Below are positions 15,614-23,034 of a DNA stretch of 43,796 nt, in pieces. The notes under the pieces were generated by a model that made no database searches, was not told where the DNA came from, and saw only the letters and a program-made list of their open reading frames with translations. The position numbers were made by a program, and so were the translations under genes. Source of the DNA: Ruminococcus sp. (GTDB taxonomy: Bacteria; Bacillota; Clostridia; Oscillospirales; Ruminococcaceae). Each line of letters starts with the position of its first letter. Position 1 is the stretch's first letter. Where the stretch lies: contig JAUNJM010000010.1 in the NCBI GenBank assembly GCA_030533265.1, forward strand, positions 1 through 43,796, given 5' to 3'.

Positions 15614-16161
15614 TGATCTTCGCTCCGTTTCTCGTTCAGGAACATTGCAACTTCTTTGTACAGATCTGGACGTTCTCTTGCCATAGCCTCGAACACCATA
15701 GTTTTAACCTGCTCAAATCCTGCTGAAAGAATATCCTCATTCTTAACATCAAGGTTCTTTTTGTATGATGCAGCCTTAACAAGTGCAGTAGCCTGTTTTA
15801 AAAGTGCTTCTGGATCAAGCTGTCGCCATCGCTCCTCAGGAGTATTCTGTATCGACTCAAGGACGTTGTGTGACAAAAGTCTTATGATGCCTTCGCTGGT
15901 ATCAAGTGCAGGATACTTATTGATCTCCTCCATGATGACACGAAAGTTTTCTTGTGCCATCCTTAGTGTTTCGACTGATTCGTTAAGGCTCGAAGCATAT
16001 CGCCATACGGATGTTATGGATATATCCTTATCCGTCTGTGCCTTGATGTAATCGGCAATTTCCTGATATGTGAAATCCGACTTCATCATTTCTTCAACGG
16101 TAGCCTTTAGCTCAGGAGGAAGCTTGTCAATTATACTATGCTTTCTGCGTTTTCGTGGCAT
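15610..16161 (-). CDS. Mu gp27-like protein (DUF3486 type; possible terminase small subunit), 183 aa
   Basis: The start is ATG 16161 after GGAGGG. The N-terminal 60 residues contain a helix-turn-helix with the typical DUF3486 sequence LPPELKATVEEMMKSDFTYQ and ISITSVWRYASSL. The rest is helical, as in Mu gp27, which acts with gp28 in packaging. It follows gp25- and gp26-like genes in Mu order. The same HTH sequence pattern occurs at the end of the BRO-N protein encoded at 24,465-25,127, which is unusual. The DNA-binding role is well supported; the site it binds is not known. Confidence 0.82.
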   Translation of the reverse strand: MPRKRRKHSIIDKLPPELKATVEEMMKSDFTYQEIADYIKAQTDKDISITSVWRYASSLNESVETLRMAQENFRVIMEEINKYPALDTSEGIIRLLSHNVLESIQNTPEERWRQLDPEALLKQATALVKAASYKKNLDVKNEDILSAGFEQVKTMVFEAMARERPDLYKEVAMFLNEKRSEDQ

Positions 16162-16172
16162 ATGTATCCCTC

Positions 16173-16499
16173 CTAAAGTTTAATACAAGAATCCTGAATA
16201 CCTCCTGCAAGAAAACTGATACCTTTAGCCGTAAGCTTTGCCTCAAGTTCATCAAATTCATAATCGGCTAATGTAGCAGGTTCTTTTGTAATAACTACTC
16301 TCAAATGGATATATCCTGCTTCATACAGATAGTTAACGCTGTCGGTAATATCGCCCTTGGGTATATCCGGCAGTGCATATTCTACACTTTTAAGCTTGTG
16401 GAACTGATGTCTTAGCATATTGATCGTTCTCATCACAGAACCGTTATTTTCTTTAAAGCTTTCAGCACTTATAAGCTGCATTCTCTTTTTCATGTCCAT
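16173..16499 (-). CDS. Mu gp26-like winged-helix phage protein, 108 aa
   Basis: The start is ATG 16499 after GGGAGG. The protein has a winged-helix appearance, with a recognition region NMLRHQFHKLKS, a wing-like LYEAGYIHLRVVI strand pair and a C-terminal helix pair ending LTAKGISFLAGG. It lies between gp25-like and gp27-like genes, as gp26 does in Mu, and its size is similar. Its function is not established in the family; a DNA-binding role in packaging or late regulation is possible. Confidence 0.68.
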   Translation of the reverse strand: MDMKKRMQLISAESFKENNGSVMRTINMLRHQFHKLKSVEYALPDIPKGDITDSVNYLYEAGYIHLRVVITKEPATLADYEFDELEAKLTAKGISFLAGGIQDSCIKL

Positions 16500-16501
16500 A
16501 G

Positions 16502-16738
16502 TTATTTTCCTCCCTTTATCTCCAGAAGAATATCCATGATCCTGTCGAGCTTTCTATCTGTTTTACCCTGCTCACGAAAAAAATCTTCCTTTGTTATATA
16601 GTCCTCTTTGATTTTTGATATATCAGATTCACACTTATCTATCCTGTCCATTGTACGCTTAAGAAAATATGATATAACTCCCAAGCCTCCTGTAAGCACT
16701 ATATTGATGATCGCCGTAATAATGTCTGTATTGCTCAT
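16502..16738 (-). CDS. Mu gp25-like small membrane protein (DUF2730/holin-like), 78 aa
   Basis: I choose ATG 16738, eight bases after GGAG; a GTG six bases upstream is too close to that site. Residues 6-28 (IITAIINIVLTGGLGVISYF) form one membrane segment, followed by a charged coiled coil (residues 30-75). This layout is seen in Mu gp25-like proteins and in small holin-like or spanin-like phage proteins. Since it heads the late block, next to gp26 and gp27 homologues, the gp25 reading is preferred. A role in lysis cannot be excluded. Confidence 0.68.
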   Translation of the reverse strand: MSNTDIITAIINIVLTGGLGVISYFLKRTMDRIDKCESDISKIKEDYITKEDFFREQGKTDRKLDRIMDILLEIKGGK

Positions 16739-16752
16739 GTCCACACCTCCAT

Positions 16753-16789
16753 AAAAAAATAGTACCGTAATCTCTATAATTACGATACT
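16753..16789 (-). terminator. Intrinsic terminator before the late block
   Basis: On the minus strand AGTA-CGTAAT and ATTACG-TACT form an eleven-base stem with one mismatch, followed by A and seven T. It would stop transcripts coming from the early and middle genes just before the gp25-like gene. Its 5' arm overlaps a candidate late/middle promoter. Confidence 0.7.
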
Positions 16790-16820
16790 ATATTTATTGC
16801 GATTAGTACAATGATGTACT
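16780..16820 (-). promoter_or_regulatory. Candidate Mor-activated promoter with AGTACA-ATGA-TGTACT dyad
   Basis: A perfect dyad, AGTACA and TGTACT separated by four bases (16,805-16,820), lies 12 bases upstream of a minus-strand TATAGT (16,792-16,787). No -35 box is present. Mor/C-type activators bind dyads upstream of promoters that lack a -35 box, and a Mor-family gene lies 400 bases upstream. A start near 16,780 would lie within the 5' arm of the terminator and so escape it. The link with Mor is inference. Confidence 0.4.
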
Positions 16821-16902
16821 TCACTGTTTTATTTCATTTTTAACAGCACCACATAAATCTGTTATCTGCTTGAAACCAGAAGCACGCTATCAACTGTGCT
16901 AT

Positions 16903-17160
16903 TTATTTGTCTACAACTAAATTTCCGTTATTATCGTATCTTGGTGCCATTGAATTTCCGGTAGTATTGCCAGTACACCAATAATGCACACCATCAGGAC
17001 TAATCCATTCAACAATATAAACGGTTTCCATTCCCATATCAATTAGATATACTTCGTATTCAGTATCATCAAATATATAGCTATGATTATCTTCTGATAA
17101 TTCGCATCCACACAATATCATCGTCATCAATGCTGAAATAGCTAAAATTATTTTTTTCAC
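16903..17160 (-). CDS. Small phage-encoded lipoprotein, 85 aa
   Basis: The start is GTG 17160 after GGGGGAA. Residues 1-19 are a lipoprotein signal peptide with Lys-Lys at the start, a hydrophobic stretch and the lipobox LCGC, so Cys19 would be lipidated and the mature protein of about 67 residues held on the outer face of the membrane. The mature part is acidic and beta-rich with many aromatic residues and ends DNNGNLVVDK. It is AT-rich and sits between the Mor gene and the late block, a place for accessory genes. Surface lipoproteins in prophages often exclude superinfecting phages; that role is a suggestion. Confidence 0.72.
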   Translation of the reverse strand: MKKIILAISALMTMILCGCELSEDNHSYIFDDTEYEVYLIDMGMETVYIVEWISPDGVHYWCTGNTTGNSMAPRYDNNGNLVVDK

Positions 17161-17229
17161 TTCTTATTCCCCCTAAGCAAAAATTTACGCATTTTGGTTT
17201 CCCTTTATCCTCAATCGTTTTGTGTCACA

Positions 17230-17589
17230 TTAAATCTCATCAAATGTTAACTGTCCTTCAATTGGAGCGTTTTTCTTTTCCTGCAAAATGTCAGATGTTA
17301 TCATTCGTATAGTTCGCTCGGACAGGTTGTATTTTAATGCAAGGAACTTGTAGTTGTAGCCATTAAAATCCGATCGGATCTTTTCGTCCCTTGAAGATCT
17401 CAGTACCGATTCCAGCTTAGGGATATACAACGACTGTCCACTGTATCGTGTAACTATCTTGCCGTATGCCTCCATGCCTATACAGTCGCATAGTTCTTGC
17501 TGATCAGGGGACAAGTCCTCATAGATTATATCAAACTCCGGCAATTGTATCACCCTGCCTTTTGACTCTGCGTTCTGCCGTGTTAACAT
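17230..17589 (-). CDS. mor: Mor-family middle/late transcription activator
   Basis: Residues 20-119 match the Mor/C activator family: a dimerisation region with QELCDCIGMEAYGKIVTRY, the family motif SGQSLYIPKLESVLRSSRDE, and a helix-turn-helix reading NGYNYKFLALKYNLSERTIR. In Mu, Mor turns on the middle promoter after replication begins. The start is uncertain. ATG 17589 overlaps gemA by 59 bases and lacks a good ribosome site, while GTG 17553 or TTG 17544, the latter six bases after AGGGTG, would give 107 or 104 residues without losing the domain. It lies directly after gemA, as mor does in Mu. Confidence 0.87.
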   Translation of the reverse strand: MLTRQNAESKGRVIQLPEFDIIYEDLSPDQQELCDCIGMEAYGKIVTRYSGQSLYIPKLESVLRSSRDEKIRSDFNGYNYKFLALKYNLSERTIRMITSDILQEKKNAPIEGQLTFDEI

Positions 17590-18034
17590 ATCTCTTTAAA
17601 TTTTCTATCAGCTTAGCACATTGTTCTTGATTTACCCATCTGAATGGCTGCTTTTTTGTAGCAGTGATACCAAGAACCTTGGATATAGCACCTACGAGGC
17701 GATCACCAACATCTGCAGATTGCTGATTAGGATCAAGCTCTTTGAGTCTATAGCAAAATCTCCAACACAAAGCCTGTTGCTCCTTCGTTGCCATGCCGTT
17801 ATTTCCATCAGATTTCTTATTCTCATGTTTCGGATGGTTAGGATGAGAATATCGCATACGAGTAATAAGCTCCCCTTGAACTCTGCGAAAATCAGCATCA
17901 TCCAAGTCCTTGACGGAATCCTTGCCTGTACAAGCAAAAACAAGTTCATGAAGCATATCATCACGATTTTTACCCACGATTCCCAAGCCTGCACCAAGTC
18001 CATAGATTCGTTTAATTTGTTCCTTCGTAGCCAT
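17531..18034 (-). CDS. gemA: GemA-like regulatory protein (Mu gp16, DUF1018), 167 aa
   Basis: The start is ATG 18034 after GAGGAGG. The protein opens MATKEQIKRIYGLGAGLGIV and has the two-part form of DUF1018 proteins. The second half repeats the opening, MATKEQQALCWRFCYRLKEL, and ends with FRWVNQEQCAKLIENLKRYV. In Mu this gene (gemA) lies just before mor and modulates host gene expression and DNA supercoiling; the mechanism is poorly known. The similar openings of both halves (MATKEQ) suggest an internal duplication or domain repeat. Confidence 0.85.
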   Translation of the reverse strand: MATKEQIKRIYGLGAGLGIVGKNRDDMLHELVFACTGKDSVKDLDDADFRRVQGELITRMRYSHPNHPKHENKKSDGNNGMATKEQQALCWRFCYRLKELDPNQQSADVGDRLVGAISKVLGITATKKQPFRWVNQEQCAKLIENLKRYVNTAERRVKRQGDTIAGV

Positions 18035-18051
18035 ATTCTCATCCTCCTCTT

Positions 18052-18702
18052 TTACTTAGCTGCTATAAACGTTATTTTCGGGATTTGCTCCACGATAACG
18101 GCACTGTCGATTGTTTCGGTAATACCTTCAACTACATCATCATCAATACACCTGTTGTTAAGTGTGAGTAAGTGTTTTAAATTCTGCCATGCAACAGCCT
18201 CAGCAACAAGGTACGCATTTTCTTTTGCTTCAATCTCATCAAGGTCAGCAAACTTCATAAGGTTTTTAACATCTGTATTATAGTTCGCTCCTTTTAGCTT
18301 TTTCTTGAGCGTATTAAAGCTCTCATCATCAAGATTCAAAGCCTTAAGAATATCCTCAATACTGCCGTCTTTTATGTACTCTCCGTTGTACACTGCTGCC
18401 AGAAGTCGCTTAGCTGAAGCCGATAGCTTGTATGTAACGTCCTCTTTTACGGCATCAGCGTACGCTTTGCCGAAGATCACTTTAAGCATGGTAGGATATA
18501 TGATTTTTACATTATCAGAATTTGTTGCAGTTATGACGTTACCATGGTTATCAGAATAGGATATTGTCTTAAACTTGGTATCCTTCAGATCCGCTTCGGC
18601 AGCTTTCAGTATATCCGCTTCAATATTGTCCCGCTCGGATTTTAATGCATCCATCTCCATCTTGATCTGTGCATATCGCTCTACTTTATCAGCAAGATTC
18701 AT
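18052..18702 (-). CDS. Unknown early/middle phage protein with N-terminal coiled coil, 216 aa
   Basis: The start is ATG 18702 after AGGAGGT, overlapping the AbrB-like gene by 14 bases. Residues 1-40 are a charged coiled coil (KVERYAQIKMEMDALKSERD), followed by a beta region (residues 43-70) and helical remainder. This layout is superficially like Mu Gam and other host-nuclease inhibitors, which also lie after the B gene, but I see no firm sequence match. It could also be a single-strand DNA or nucleotide metabolism accessory. Residues 100-150 are rich in Asp and Leu. Confidence 0.7.
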   Translation of the reverse strand: MNLADKVERYAQIKMEMDALKSERDNIEADILKAAEADLKDTKFKTISYSDNHGNVITATNSDNVKIIYPTMLKVIFGKAYADAVKEDVTYKLSASAKRLLAAVYNGEYIKDGSIEDILKALNLDDESFNTLKKKLKGANYNTDVKNLMKFADLDEIEAKENAYLVAEAVAWQNLKHLLTLNNRCIDDDVVEGITETIDSAVIVEQIPKITFIAAK

Positions 18703-18949
18703 AGCTGTTACTTACCTCCTCAACGATCTGATCAGCACACTTACGGCAAGTATCACGACCTTTAATGCTTTTAACATCTACCTCAGATCCACAGTAACAG
18801 CAAGTCGGTCGATGCTTACTTATCAAGATACCCTCTGCTGTTTCTGTCAGATCTACTGCCATACCCTCCGTCAAACCGGAAGACAGCCTCATATCCTTGG
18901 GAATAGTGATTCCGGCTTTGGAAGTCAGCTTTTTGTGTTTTACAATCAT
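18689..18949 (-). CDS. AbrB/SpoVT-like DNA-binding protein with C-terminal zinc ribbon, 86 aa
   Basis: The start is ATG 18949 after AAGGAGG. Residues 1-46 are a swapped-hairpin AbrB/MazE-type domain (KLTSKAGITIPKDMRLSSGL, then VDLTETAEGILISKH). Residues 50-71 hold two CxxC pairs (Cys50/Cys53 and Cys68/Cys71), which would bind zinc. AbrB-type proteins are dimeric or tetrameric transcription factors. It probably regulates phage middle or host genes. It is encoded between the Cys-rich 50-aa protein and the coiled-coil protein. Confidence 0.82.
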   Translation of the reverse strand: MIVKHKKLTSKAGITIPKDMRLSSGLTEGMAVDLTETAEGILISKHRPTCCYCGSEVDVKSIKGRDTCRKCADQIVEEVSNSYESC

Positions 18950-19026
18950 AGTTTTGCCTCCTTACATTATTTCTGCACTCTGCTTTTCTCATGTGGACTT
19001 GTGACCACCAATGGTAGCATTACAGT

Positions 19027-19046
19027 GTGGGAGATTACTCTCCCAC
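19027..19046 (-). repeat. Perfect inverted repeat at the stop codon of the Cys-rich gene
   Basis: GTGGGAGA and TCTCCCAC form an eight-base stem with a four-base loop that contains the TAA stop codon of the 50-aa gene. No T-run follows, so it is not a typical terminator. It may stabilise the mRNA end or limit read-through into the AbrB-like gene. Confidence 0.5.
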
Positions 19047-19187
19047 AAGCCTTATGTATTGACCACATATTTTGTGTTTGTTAAAACAGCGATTTTTACA
19101 CTGCATACGATAATTACAAAAATTACAACACTGATTTTTGTGTTTCTTATCACAATTGAATATTTTACACTTGTTTTCCTTAGCCAT
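19035..19187 (-). CDS. Cysteine-rich small phage protein, 50 aa
   Basis: The start is ATG 19187, six bases after AGAGGG, and the frame ends with TAA at 19035. The product begins MAKENKCKIFNCDKKHKNQC. It has nine Cys in 50 residues, with CCNFC and the later CKNRC and KHKIC spacing, and many Lys and Asn. The arrangement suggests binding of one or two zinc ions and possibly nucleic acid. It is too short for most automated gene sets. It lies in the early operon, three bases after the 52-aa gene. Confidence 0.7.
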   Translation of the reverse strand: MAKENKCKIFNCDKKHKNQCCNFCNYRMQCKNRCFNKHKICGQYIRLVGE

Positions 19188-19189
19188 AG

Positions 19190-19348
19190 TTATCCCTCTT
19201 TCTTTAAAATACGAAGGCTGTCTGTATGTCTGTGAACAACGTGCATTTCTTCATCCGTGTTCTTTACAACAAGCCAGTTATCAGGATTTAGATGATAATA
19301 TCTTAAAAGGATCTTCTGCTGACGTGTTGGTTTTTTACCGTGTTTCAT
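19190..19348 (-). CDS. Small basic phage protein, 52 aa (DUF6906-like)
   Basis: The start is ATG 19348, preceded by AAGGGA at a rather long distance of about 12 bases. The product begins MKHGKKPTRQQKILLRYYHL and contains NPDNWLVVKNTDEEMHVVHR. This matches the pattern of small clostridial phage proteins beginning MKxGKKPTxxQK, in which a short helix is followed by a beta hairpin. It lies three bases before the Cys-rich gene and four bases after the preceding one, so it is part of the early operon. Its function is unknown. Confidence 0.72.
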   Translation of the reverse strand: MKHGKKPTRQQKILLRYYHLNPDNWLVVKNTDEEMHVVHRHTDSLRILKKEG

Positions 19349-19351
19349 TTT

Positions 19352-19546
19352 TTAAATCAATCCCTTCTTACTTGCTAATGATTCCACGCACTTAAATGCG
19401 ATGTATTGCGTTTTTGCGTACTGTTCTCCTTCTTGTGATGGTGTTTTCCCAGTCCTTTCAAGCTCGTTAAGCACATCATTCCACGTTTCACTTCTTGACT
19501 TCAGCGTCAAATACGCTTGCAATATGTCTTCATCCGTTATATTCAC
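19352..19546 (-). CDS. Small helical phage protein, 64 aa, unknown
   Basis: The start is GTG 19546, five bases after AGGGAGGG. The product is MNITDEDILQAYLTLKSRSE followed by a helix with WNDVLNELERTGKTPSQEGE. It looks like a three-helix soluble protein and shows no membrane segment. It belongs to the run of small accessory genes between the MuB-like gene and gemA. I do not recognise the family. Confidence 0.65.
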   Translation of the reverse strand: MNITDEDILQAYLTLKSRSETWNDVLNELERTGKTPSQEGEQYAKTQYIAFKCVESLASKKGLI

Positions 19547-19579
19547 TTTTAACCCTCCCTTGAATGGTATTGATGCTAT

Positions 19580-19855
19580 TTATACGTAAAATAAGCTGCA
19601 AAACCACTCCGAAAAAACTTGTGGGACTAAGCATATATAGTAAACCAGAAATTGTAACGGTTCAATGATCAAAAGCAATGTAATCATGCTAAAAATTAAA
19701 ATAGCTTCGTGTGTTTTAGGCTTTTTCTTTTTGCATTTCTCCGAGTAGTATTTAATTATTTCACCGTTAAAAAGACAACGATAACAACCGAAGAATGATG
19801 ATGGCTTTCTTAATTCACATCTCCATGACCAGCGATAATAACTAATTTTAATCAC
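19580..19855 (-). CDS. Possible small membrane protein, 91 aa, unknown
   Basis: A frame from GTG 19855 to 19580 would encode a basic N-terminal half with several Cys (GCYRCLFNGEIIKYYSEKCK) and a hydrophobic C-terminal half (residues 50-80, AILIFSMITLLLIIEPLQFL). The ribosome site GGAAGGG lies too close to the GTG, so the start is doubtful and the gene itself is less certain. It is AT-rich like the next gene upstream. If real, it has one or two membrane segments and a possible zinc-binding N terminus. Confidence 0.42.
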   Translation of the reverse strand: MIKISYYRWSWRCELRKPSSFFGCYRCLFNGEIIKYYSEKCKKKKPKTHEAILIFSMITLLLIIEPLQFLVYYICLVPQVFSEWFCSLFYV

Positions 19856-19891
19856 CCTTCCAAGAATTTAATTCTGCAGTGTATTCAATTA

Positions 19892-20077
19892 TTATTTTAA
19901 TAATTGTGATCGAAAAAAAATGCTTTCAATTATTATTTTCCCATATCGCACTTCATACTTTGCAAAAAAAATATTTCGTTTTCTGTTTCTGATACACTTT
20001 TCTTTGTATGCGGCATAATAACTAATCATTAAATGGATAATCACCACACACAAATAAATCATTATGAACGTCTTCAT
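19892..20077 (-). CDS. Small basic membrane protein, 61 aa
   Basis: The start is ATG 20077, one base after the MuB-like stop, with GGAGG seven bases upstream inside the previous gene. Residues 2-22 form a membrane segment (FIMIYLCVVIIHLMISYYAA), followed by a strongly basic tail with RNRKRNIFFAKYEVRYGK. The ribosome site is good, so the gene is probably real despite its short length. Its function is unknown; small basic membrane proteins in phage early operons often alter the host envelope or block other phages. Confidence 0.6.
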   Translation of the reverse strand: MKTFIMIYLCVVIIHLMISYYAAYKEKCIRNRKRNIFFAKYEVRYGKIIIESIFFRSQLLK

Positions 20078-20078
20078 T

Positions 20079-20999
20079 TTAAACCTCCAGATCCATGAAC
20101 TTAGCCATAGCCACTAAACCATGATAGGTTGTGTTGCCGTTATCAAACGCATTTGAATACAGGTTCGTTGCACCACGGACAGCCTGAGAACTGTGTGCGA
20201 TTTTAAGTAAAAATTCAAGTTCTGTATCTTTTCCGATAAGTGCAGGAAAGAGCAGTTGCATATCGTTTTTTGTAATCTGTTTAGTCGTGTAAACCTTAGT
20301 CTGCTTTGTCCTGTTACGGATCTGAGCAAACTCAGCCTTCTGTTTACCACCAAGTCGAGAAACCGTTTCTTGATTCCCTATGAAACACACACCCAACGTC
20401 TGACCCTTGCTGTCGAAGTAATCCGCAAAGCTCCTGAGCGTTTCTATAGTCTTGATTCCCAAATGTTGAGCTTCATCGACTATGATCACCATACCGTCCG
20501 TCAGCTTGGTGGCAATGCCAAGCCACATTTCATCAAGGGATATAGCAGACACGTTCAGACTGTTGCCTATAAGCTTCATGACTGCCTTTGCCGATTTTAT
20601 GCACGGATTAACCGATATGTAAATGCAGTTATTAGGATGTTCTTTAGCGTACTGTTTAGCCGCCTGAGTCTTGCCTATACCTGCATCACCACAAGCAATG
20701 GCAAGTCCACCCTTAAGCTGGCAGTTACGGATTATTTCATAAACGTTACTTGATATTGATGTTTTTACATACTGCTCCGACTTATATGTGTCAGCTGCAG
20801 CTTCTTTTGTATCAAAATAGTCTATCAGTCTTTTAAGCTGATTACTTACATTCCCTTTGTAATTGCCGTTTTTTATCGCTGACATAGTCGCTGCAGATAC
20901 ACCGGTCTGACTTCCGGCTTTGTTTGCACTGCCTAAGTTTTCTGCCAATTCATAAAACTTGTTGATAGCCCATTGTTCTTTATCACTGAATTCAAACAT
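20079..20999 (-). CDS. MuB-like AAA+ ATPase, target-DNA activator of transposition, 306 aa
   Basis: The protein has an N-terminal Cro-like HTH (residues 10-60, with QTGVSAATMSAIKNGNYKGN) and an AAA+ domain with Walker A GDAGIGKT at 104-111 and Walker B VIIVDEAQ at 171-178. This is the arrangement of Mu B and TnsC-like proteins. In Mu, B polymerises on DNA in an ATP-dependent way, selects the target and stimulates the transposase. It overlaps the transposase gene's end by nearly zero bases and follows it as B follows A in Mu. Length is about that of Mu B (312). Confidence 0.93.
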   Translation of the reverse strand: MFEFSDKEQWAINKFYELAENLGSANKAGSQTGVSAATMSAIKNGNYKGNVSNQLKRLIDYFDTKEAAADTYKSEQYVKTSISSNVYEIIRNCQLKGGLAIACGDAGIGKTQAAKQYAKEHPNNCIYISVNPCIKSAKAVMKLIGNSLNVSAISLDEMWLGIATKLTDGMVIIVDEAQHLGIKTIETLRSFADYFDSKGQTLGVCFIGNQETVSRLGGKQKAEFAQIRNRTKQTKVYTTKQITKNDMQLLFPALIGKDTELEFLLKIAHSSQAVRGATNLYSNAFDNGNTTYHGLVAMAKFMDLEV

Positions 21000-22982
21000 T
21001 TAATCACTCCTTTTTCTACGTTCGATATTCTTATTCATCTTGTTGATGTCGATATCTACCTCATATCCTACTGCAGCAGGCAGCTCCTGAGCTTCAGGCT
21101 CGTCAGCCTTTATCATAATAACGTTGCTTGGCATTATGATCTTAAATTTATCTTTACCCTTTGACGATTTAAGGGCGGCAGCAGCATATAGATCAATTTT
21201 TCTGCTATTAGACATTCCATCAGTGATAGCCTTAGCTTCAGCCTTGATAAATTTTTGTGTTTTTCTCTGCATCGACATAGCATCTGATATTTCATCCGTA
21301 TTATCTGTGATATAGTCAACCAGTAGTTTATCAGCACATTCCCATGTCCATAGATAGCGATCGTCCTTATCATAGATTCTTACGCTTCGCAGATCAGCCG
21401 GATCGTAACGTACATAGACTTCTTCACCTAAGTGCTTATACGTCATGTTTTCGTCCATAAACCACAGTTTTTCACCGACAATATCAACAAACACACCATT
21501 TCTTTTGACTTTCTGTATTCTTGTGGATCGCATAAGCATGAGGTTAAGCTCTGATTCAGGTGCACGTCTGACACCGATAGTCTTAATATCCCTGTTCCAA
21601 ACATCAATACGGCTCATGCCTTTGAATGTACTCTCGCTGCCACCATACTTTTGGACGTTAAAATCACCGTCTATCCATTCATCAATGAATTCCCTGATCT
21701 CAAAATCACATGGTATTTTACCGTCTTTGATTCGTCGTTTCAGGCTTTCAGGTCTTTGCATTATCGTTCCACCACAATATCCCTCGAACATTCTTGCAAA
21801 CTGCATTGTAAGCGTGCTAAATGTACGTTCAATAGGCTTTGCTTTAGCGTTACGAACGATAGCATTGTGCATTTCAATGCCCAGTCGCTTAAGGATAGTC
21901 GGTGGCTCGATATCGTCATTGTCCGTCTTCCTTCGTCTGTGACCTTTACCACCAACGTCATGCGTCAAGAATTCTCGACCGTTATCGAAATATACAGCTT
22001 TCGGTATTCCAAATCGCTTGATTCCATGCCTTAAAGCCAGTATCGTTGACTGTGAATTAGGAGATTGACATACATTCCACCCTACCAAAACACCACTCTT
22101 AGCATCTAAAAATGCTGTTAAATACAATCTATGTATCGTACCCTCAACTTCGTCAAACGACTGAATATCAAACGTGTGGTTGTCAGCGATCCAAACATCA
22201 TTGGCATGAAGTTTGTCATACATTCTGCTGATATATGGCAAACACTTATCTTTCATTGCCTTATCTCCGTCACGGAGATATGTAAGCACTGCCTGTGGTA
22301 TTTCCGATTTAATATGACGTCTAAACGAACGTTCACAAGGTATTTCCGAAACAAGATCAGGATAATATTCCATCGTCCACGTCCTTGTCAGCTCATAGCA
22401 GCGTGAAACTGTTGGCTTGTTTTCTGATAAATACAGATAACAGAATTGCTCCCAGACCTCTTTGGGGATCTGACTCTGTCCCTTGTTCCAGCCTCCACGG
22501 TTTTCACACAAGCCTTGCAGATCTCCTTTCCTGTACGCTGACAGCTTCCTGTACAGCGTATCAATTGATATCTGAATATCAGGATATTCTAATTGCAACT
22601 TGCTCACATACAACTGATCAACTTCCGTTTTCTTGTTAGGGTAACTATCACGATAGCTTTGCCAATCGTCAAGGATCGTTTTCCAAAGGACGATCTGACT
22701 TCTTTCACTGCCCGAATAGTCCTCAAACGACTTTAAAACACGGTTTTTATCATGTTTTACAGCCGTTTTAACAGGCACAACACCTGCTTCTATACGCTTC
22801 TGAGCGTAATATTTCTTTTGCAAGTCCTCAGAAAGTGCCGATATTGGAATCATATATTTGGGACGGTTTTTATCATTGATCTCAATACTGCAATTTAATT
22901 TACCGTCTTTACATATCTTTTTTATATATCTTTCACTGCACCCTTTAAGCTCTGCAGTTTCCTGTACCGATAAATAGTCCAA
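21000..22982 (-). CDS. MuA-like DDE transposase, 660 aa
   Basis: I choose TTG 22982, six bases after GGAGGT; the frame extends only through the ribosome site beyond this. The N terminus is a MerR/excisionase-like HTH (LSVQETAELKGCSERYIKKI). The catalytic core shows Asp267 in VWIADNHTFD, Asp333 in AVYFDNGREF and Glu385 in KPIERTFSTL, with spacings of 66 and 52 residues, close to Mu A (D269, D336, E392). The C-terminal Mu-type beta barrel follows. It joins phage ends to target DNA for integration and replication. It is intact, so the element may be mobile. Confidence 0.95.
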   Translation of the reverse strand: MDYLSVQETAELKGCSERYIKKICKDGKLNCSIEINDKNRPKYMIPISALSEDLQKKYYAQKRIEAGVVPVKTAVKHDKNRVLKSFEDYSGSERSQIVLWKTILDDWQSYRDSYPNKKTEVDQLYVSKLQLEYPDIQISIDTLYRKLSAYRKGDLQGLCENRGGWNKGQSQIPKEVWEQFCYLYLSENKPTVSRCYELTRTWTMEYYPDLVSEIPCERSFRRHIKSEIPQAVLTYLRDGDKAMKDKCLPYISRMYDKLHANDVWIADNHTFDIQSFDEVEGTIHRLYLTAFLDAKSGVLVGWNVCQSPNSQSTILALRHGIKRFGIPKAVYFDNGREFLTHDVGGKGHRRRKTDNDDIEPPTILKRLGIEMHNAIVRNAKAKPIERTFSTLTMQFARMFEGYCGGTIMQRPESLKRRIKDGKIPCDFEIREFIDEWIDGDFNVQKYGGSESTFKGMSRIDVWNRDIKTIGVRRAPESELNLMLMRSTRIQKVKRNGVFVDIVGEKLWFMDENMTYKHLGEEVYVRYDPADLRSVRIYDKDDRYLWTWECADKLLVDYITDNTDEISDAMSMQRKTQKFIKAEAKAITDGMSNSRKIDLYAAAALKSSKGKDKFKIIMPSNVIMIKADEPEAQELPAAVGYEVDIDINKMNKNIERRKRSD

Positions 22983-23034
22983 TATGACACCTCCTCGCAA
23001 AAAAGACTTGACAAAACGATTGTTCTCTGATATA

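Noticed and set aside
17531-18042. Second frame of similar length overlapping gemA
   Set aside because: It lacks a family match and mirrors gemA in another frame; the GemA frame has the strong ribosome site and conserved motifs.
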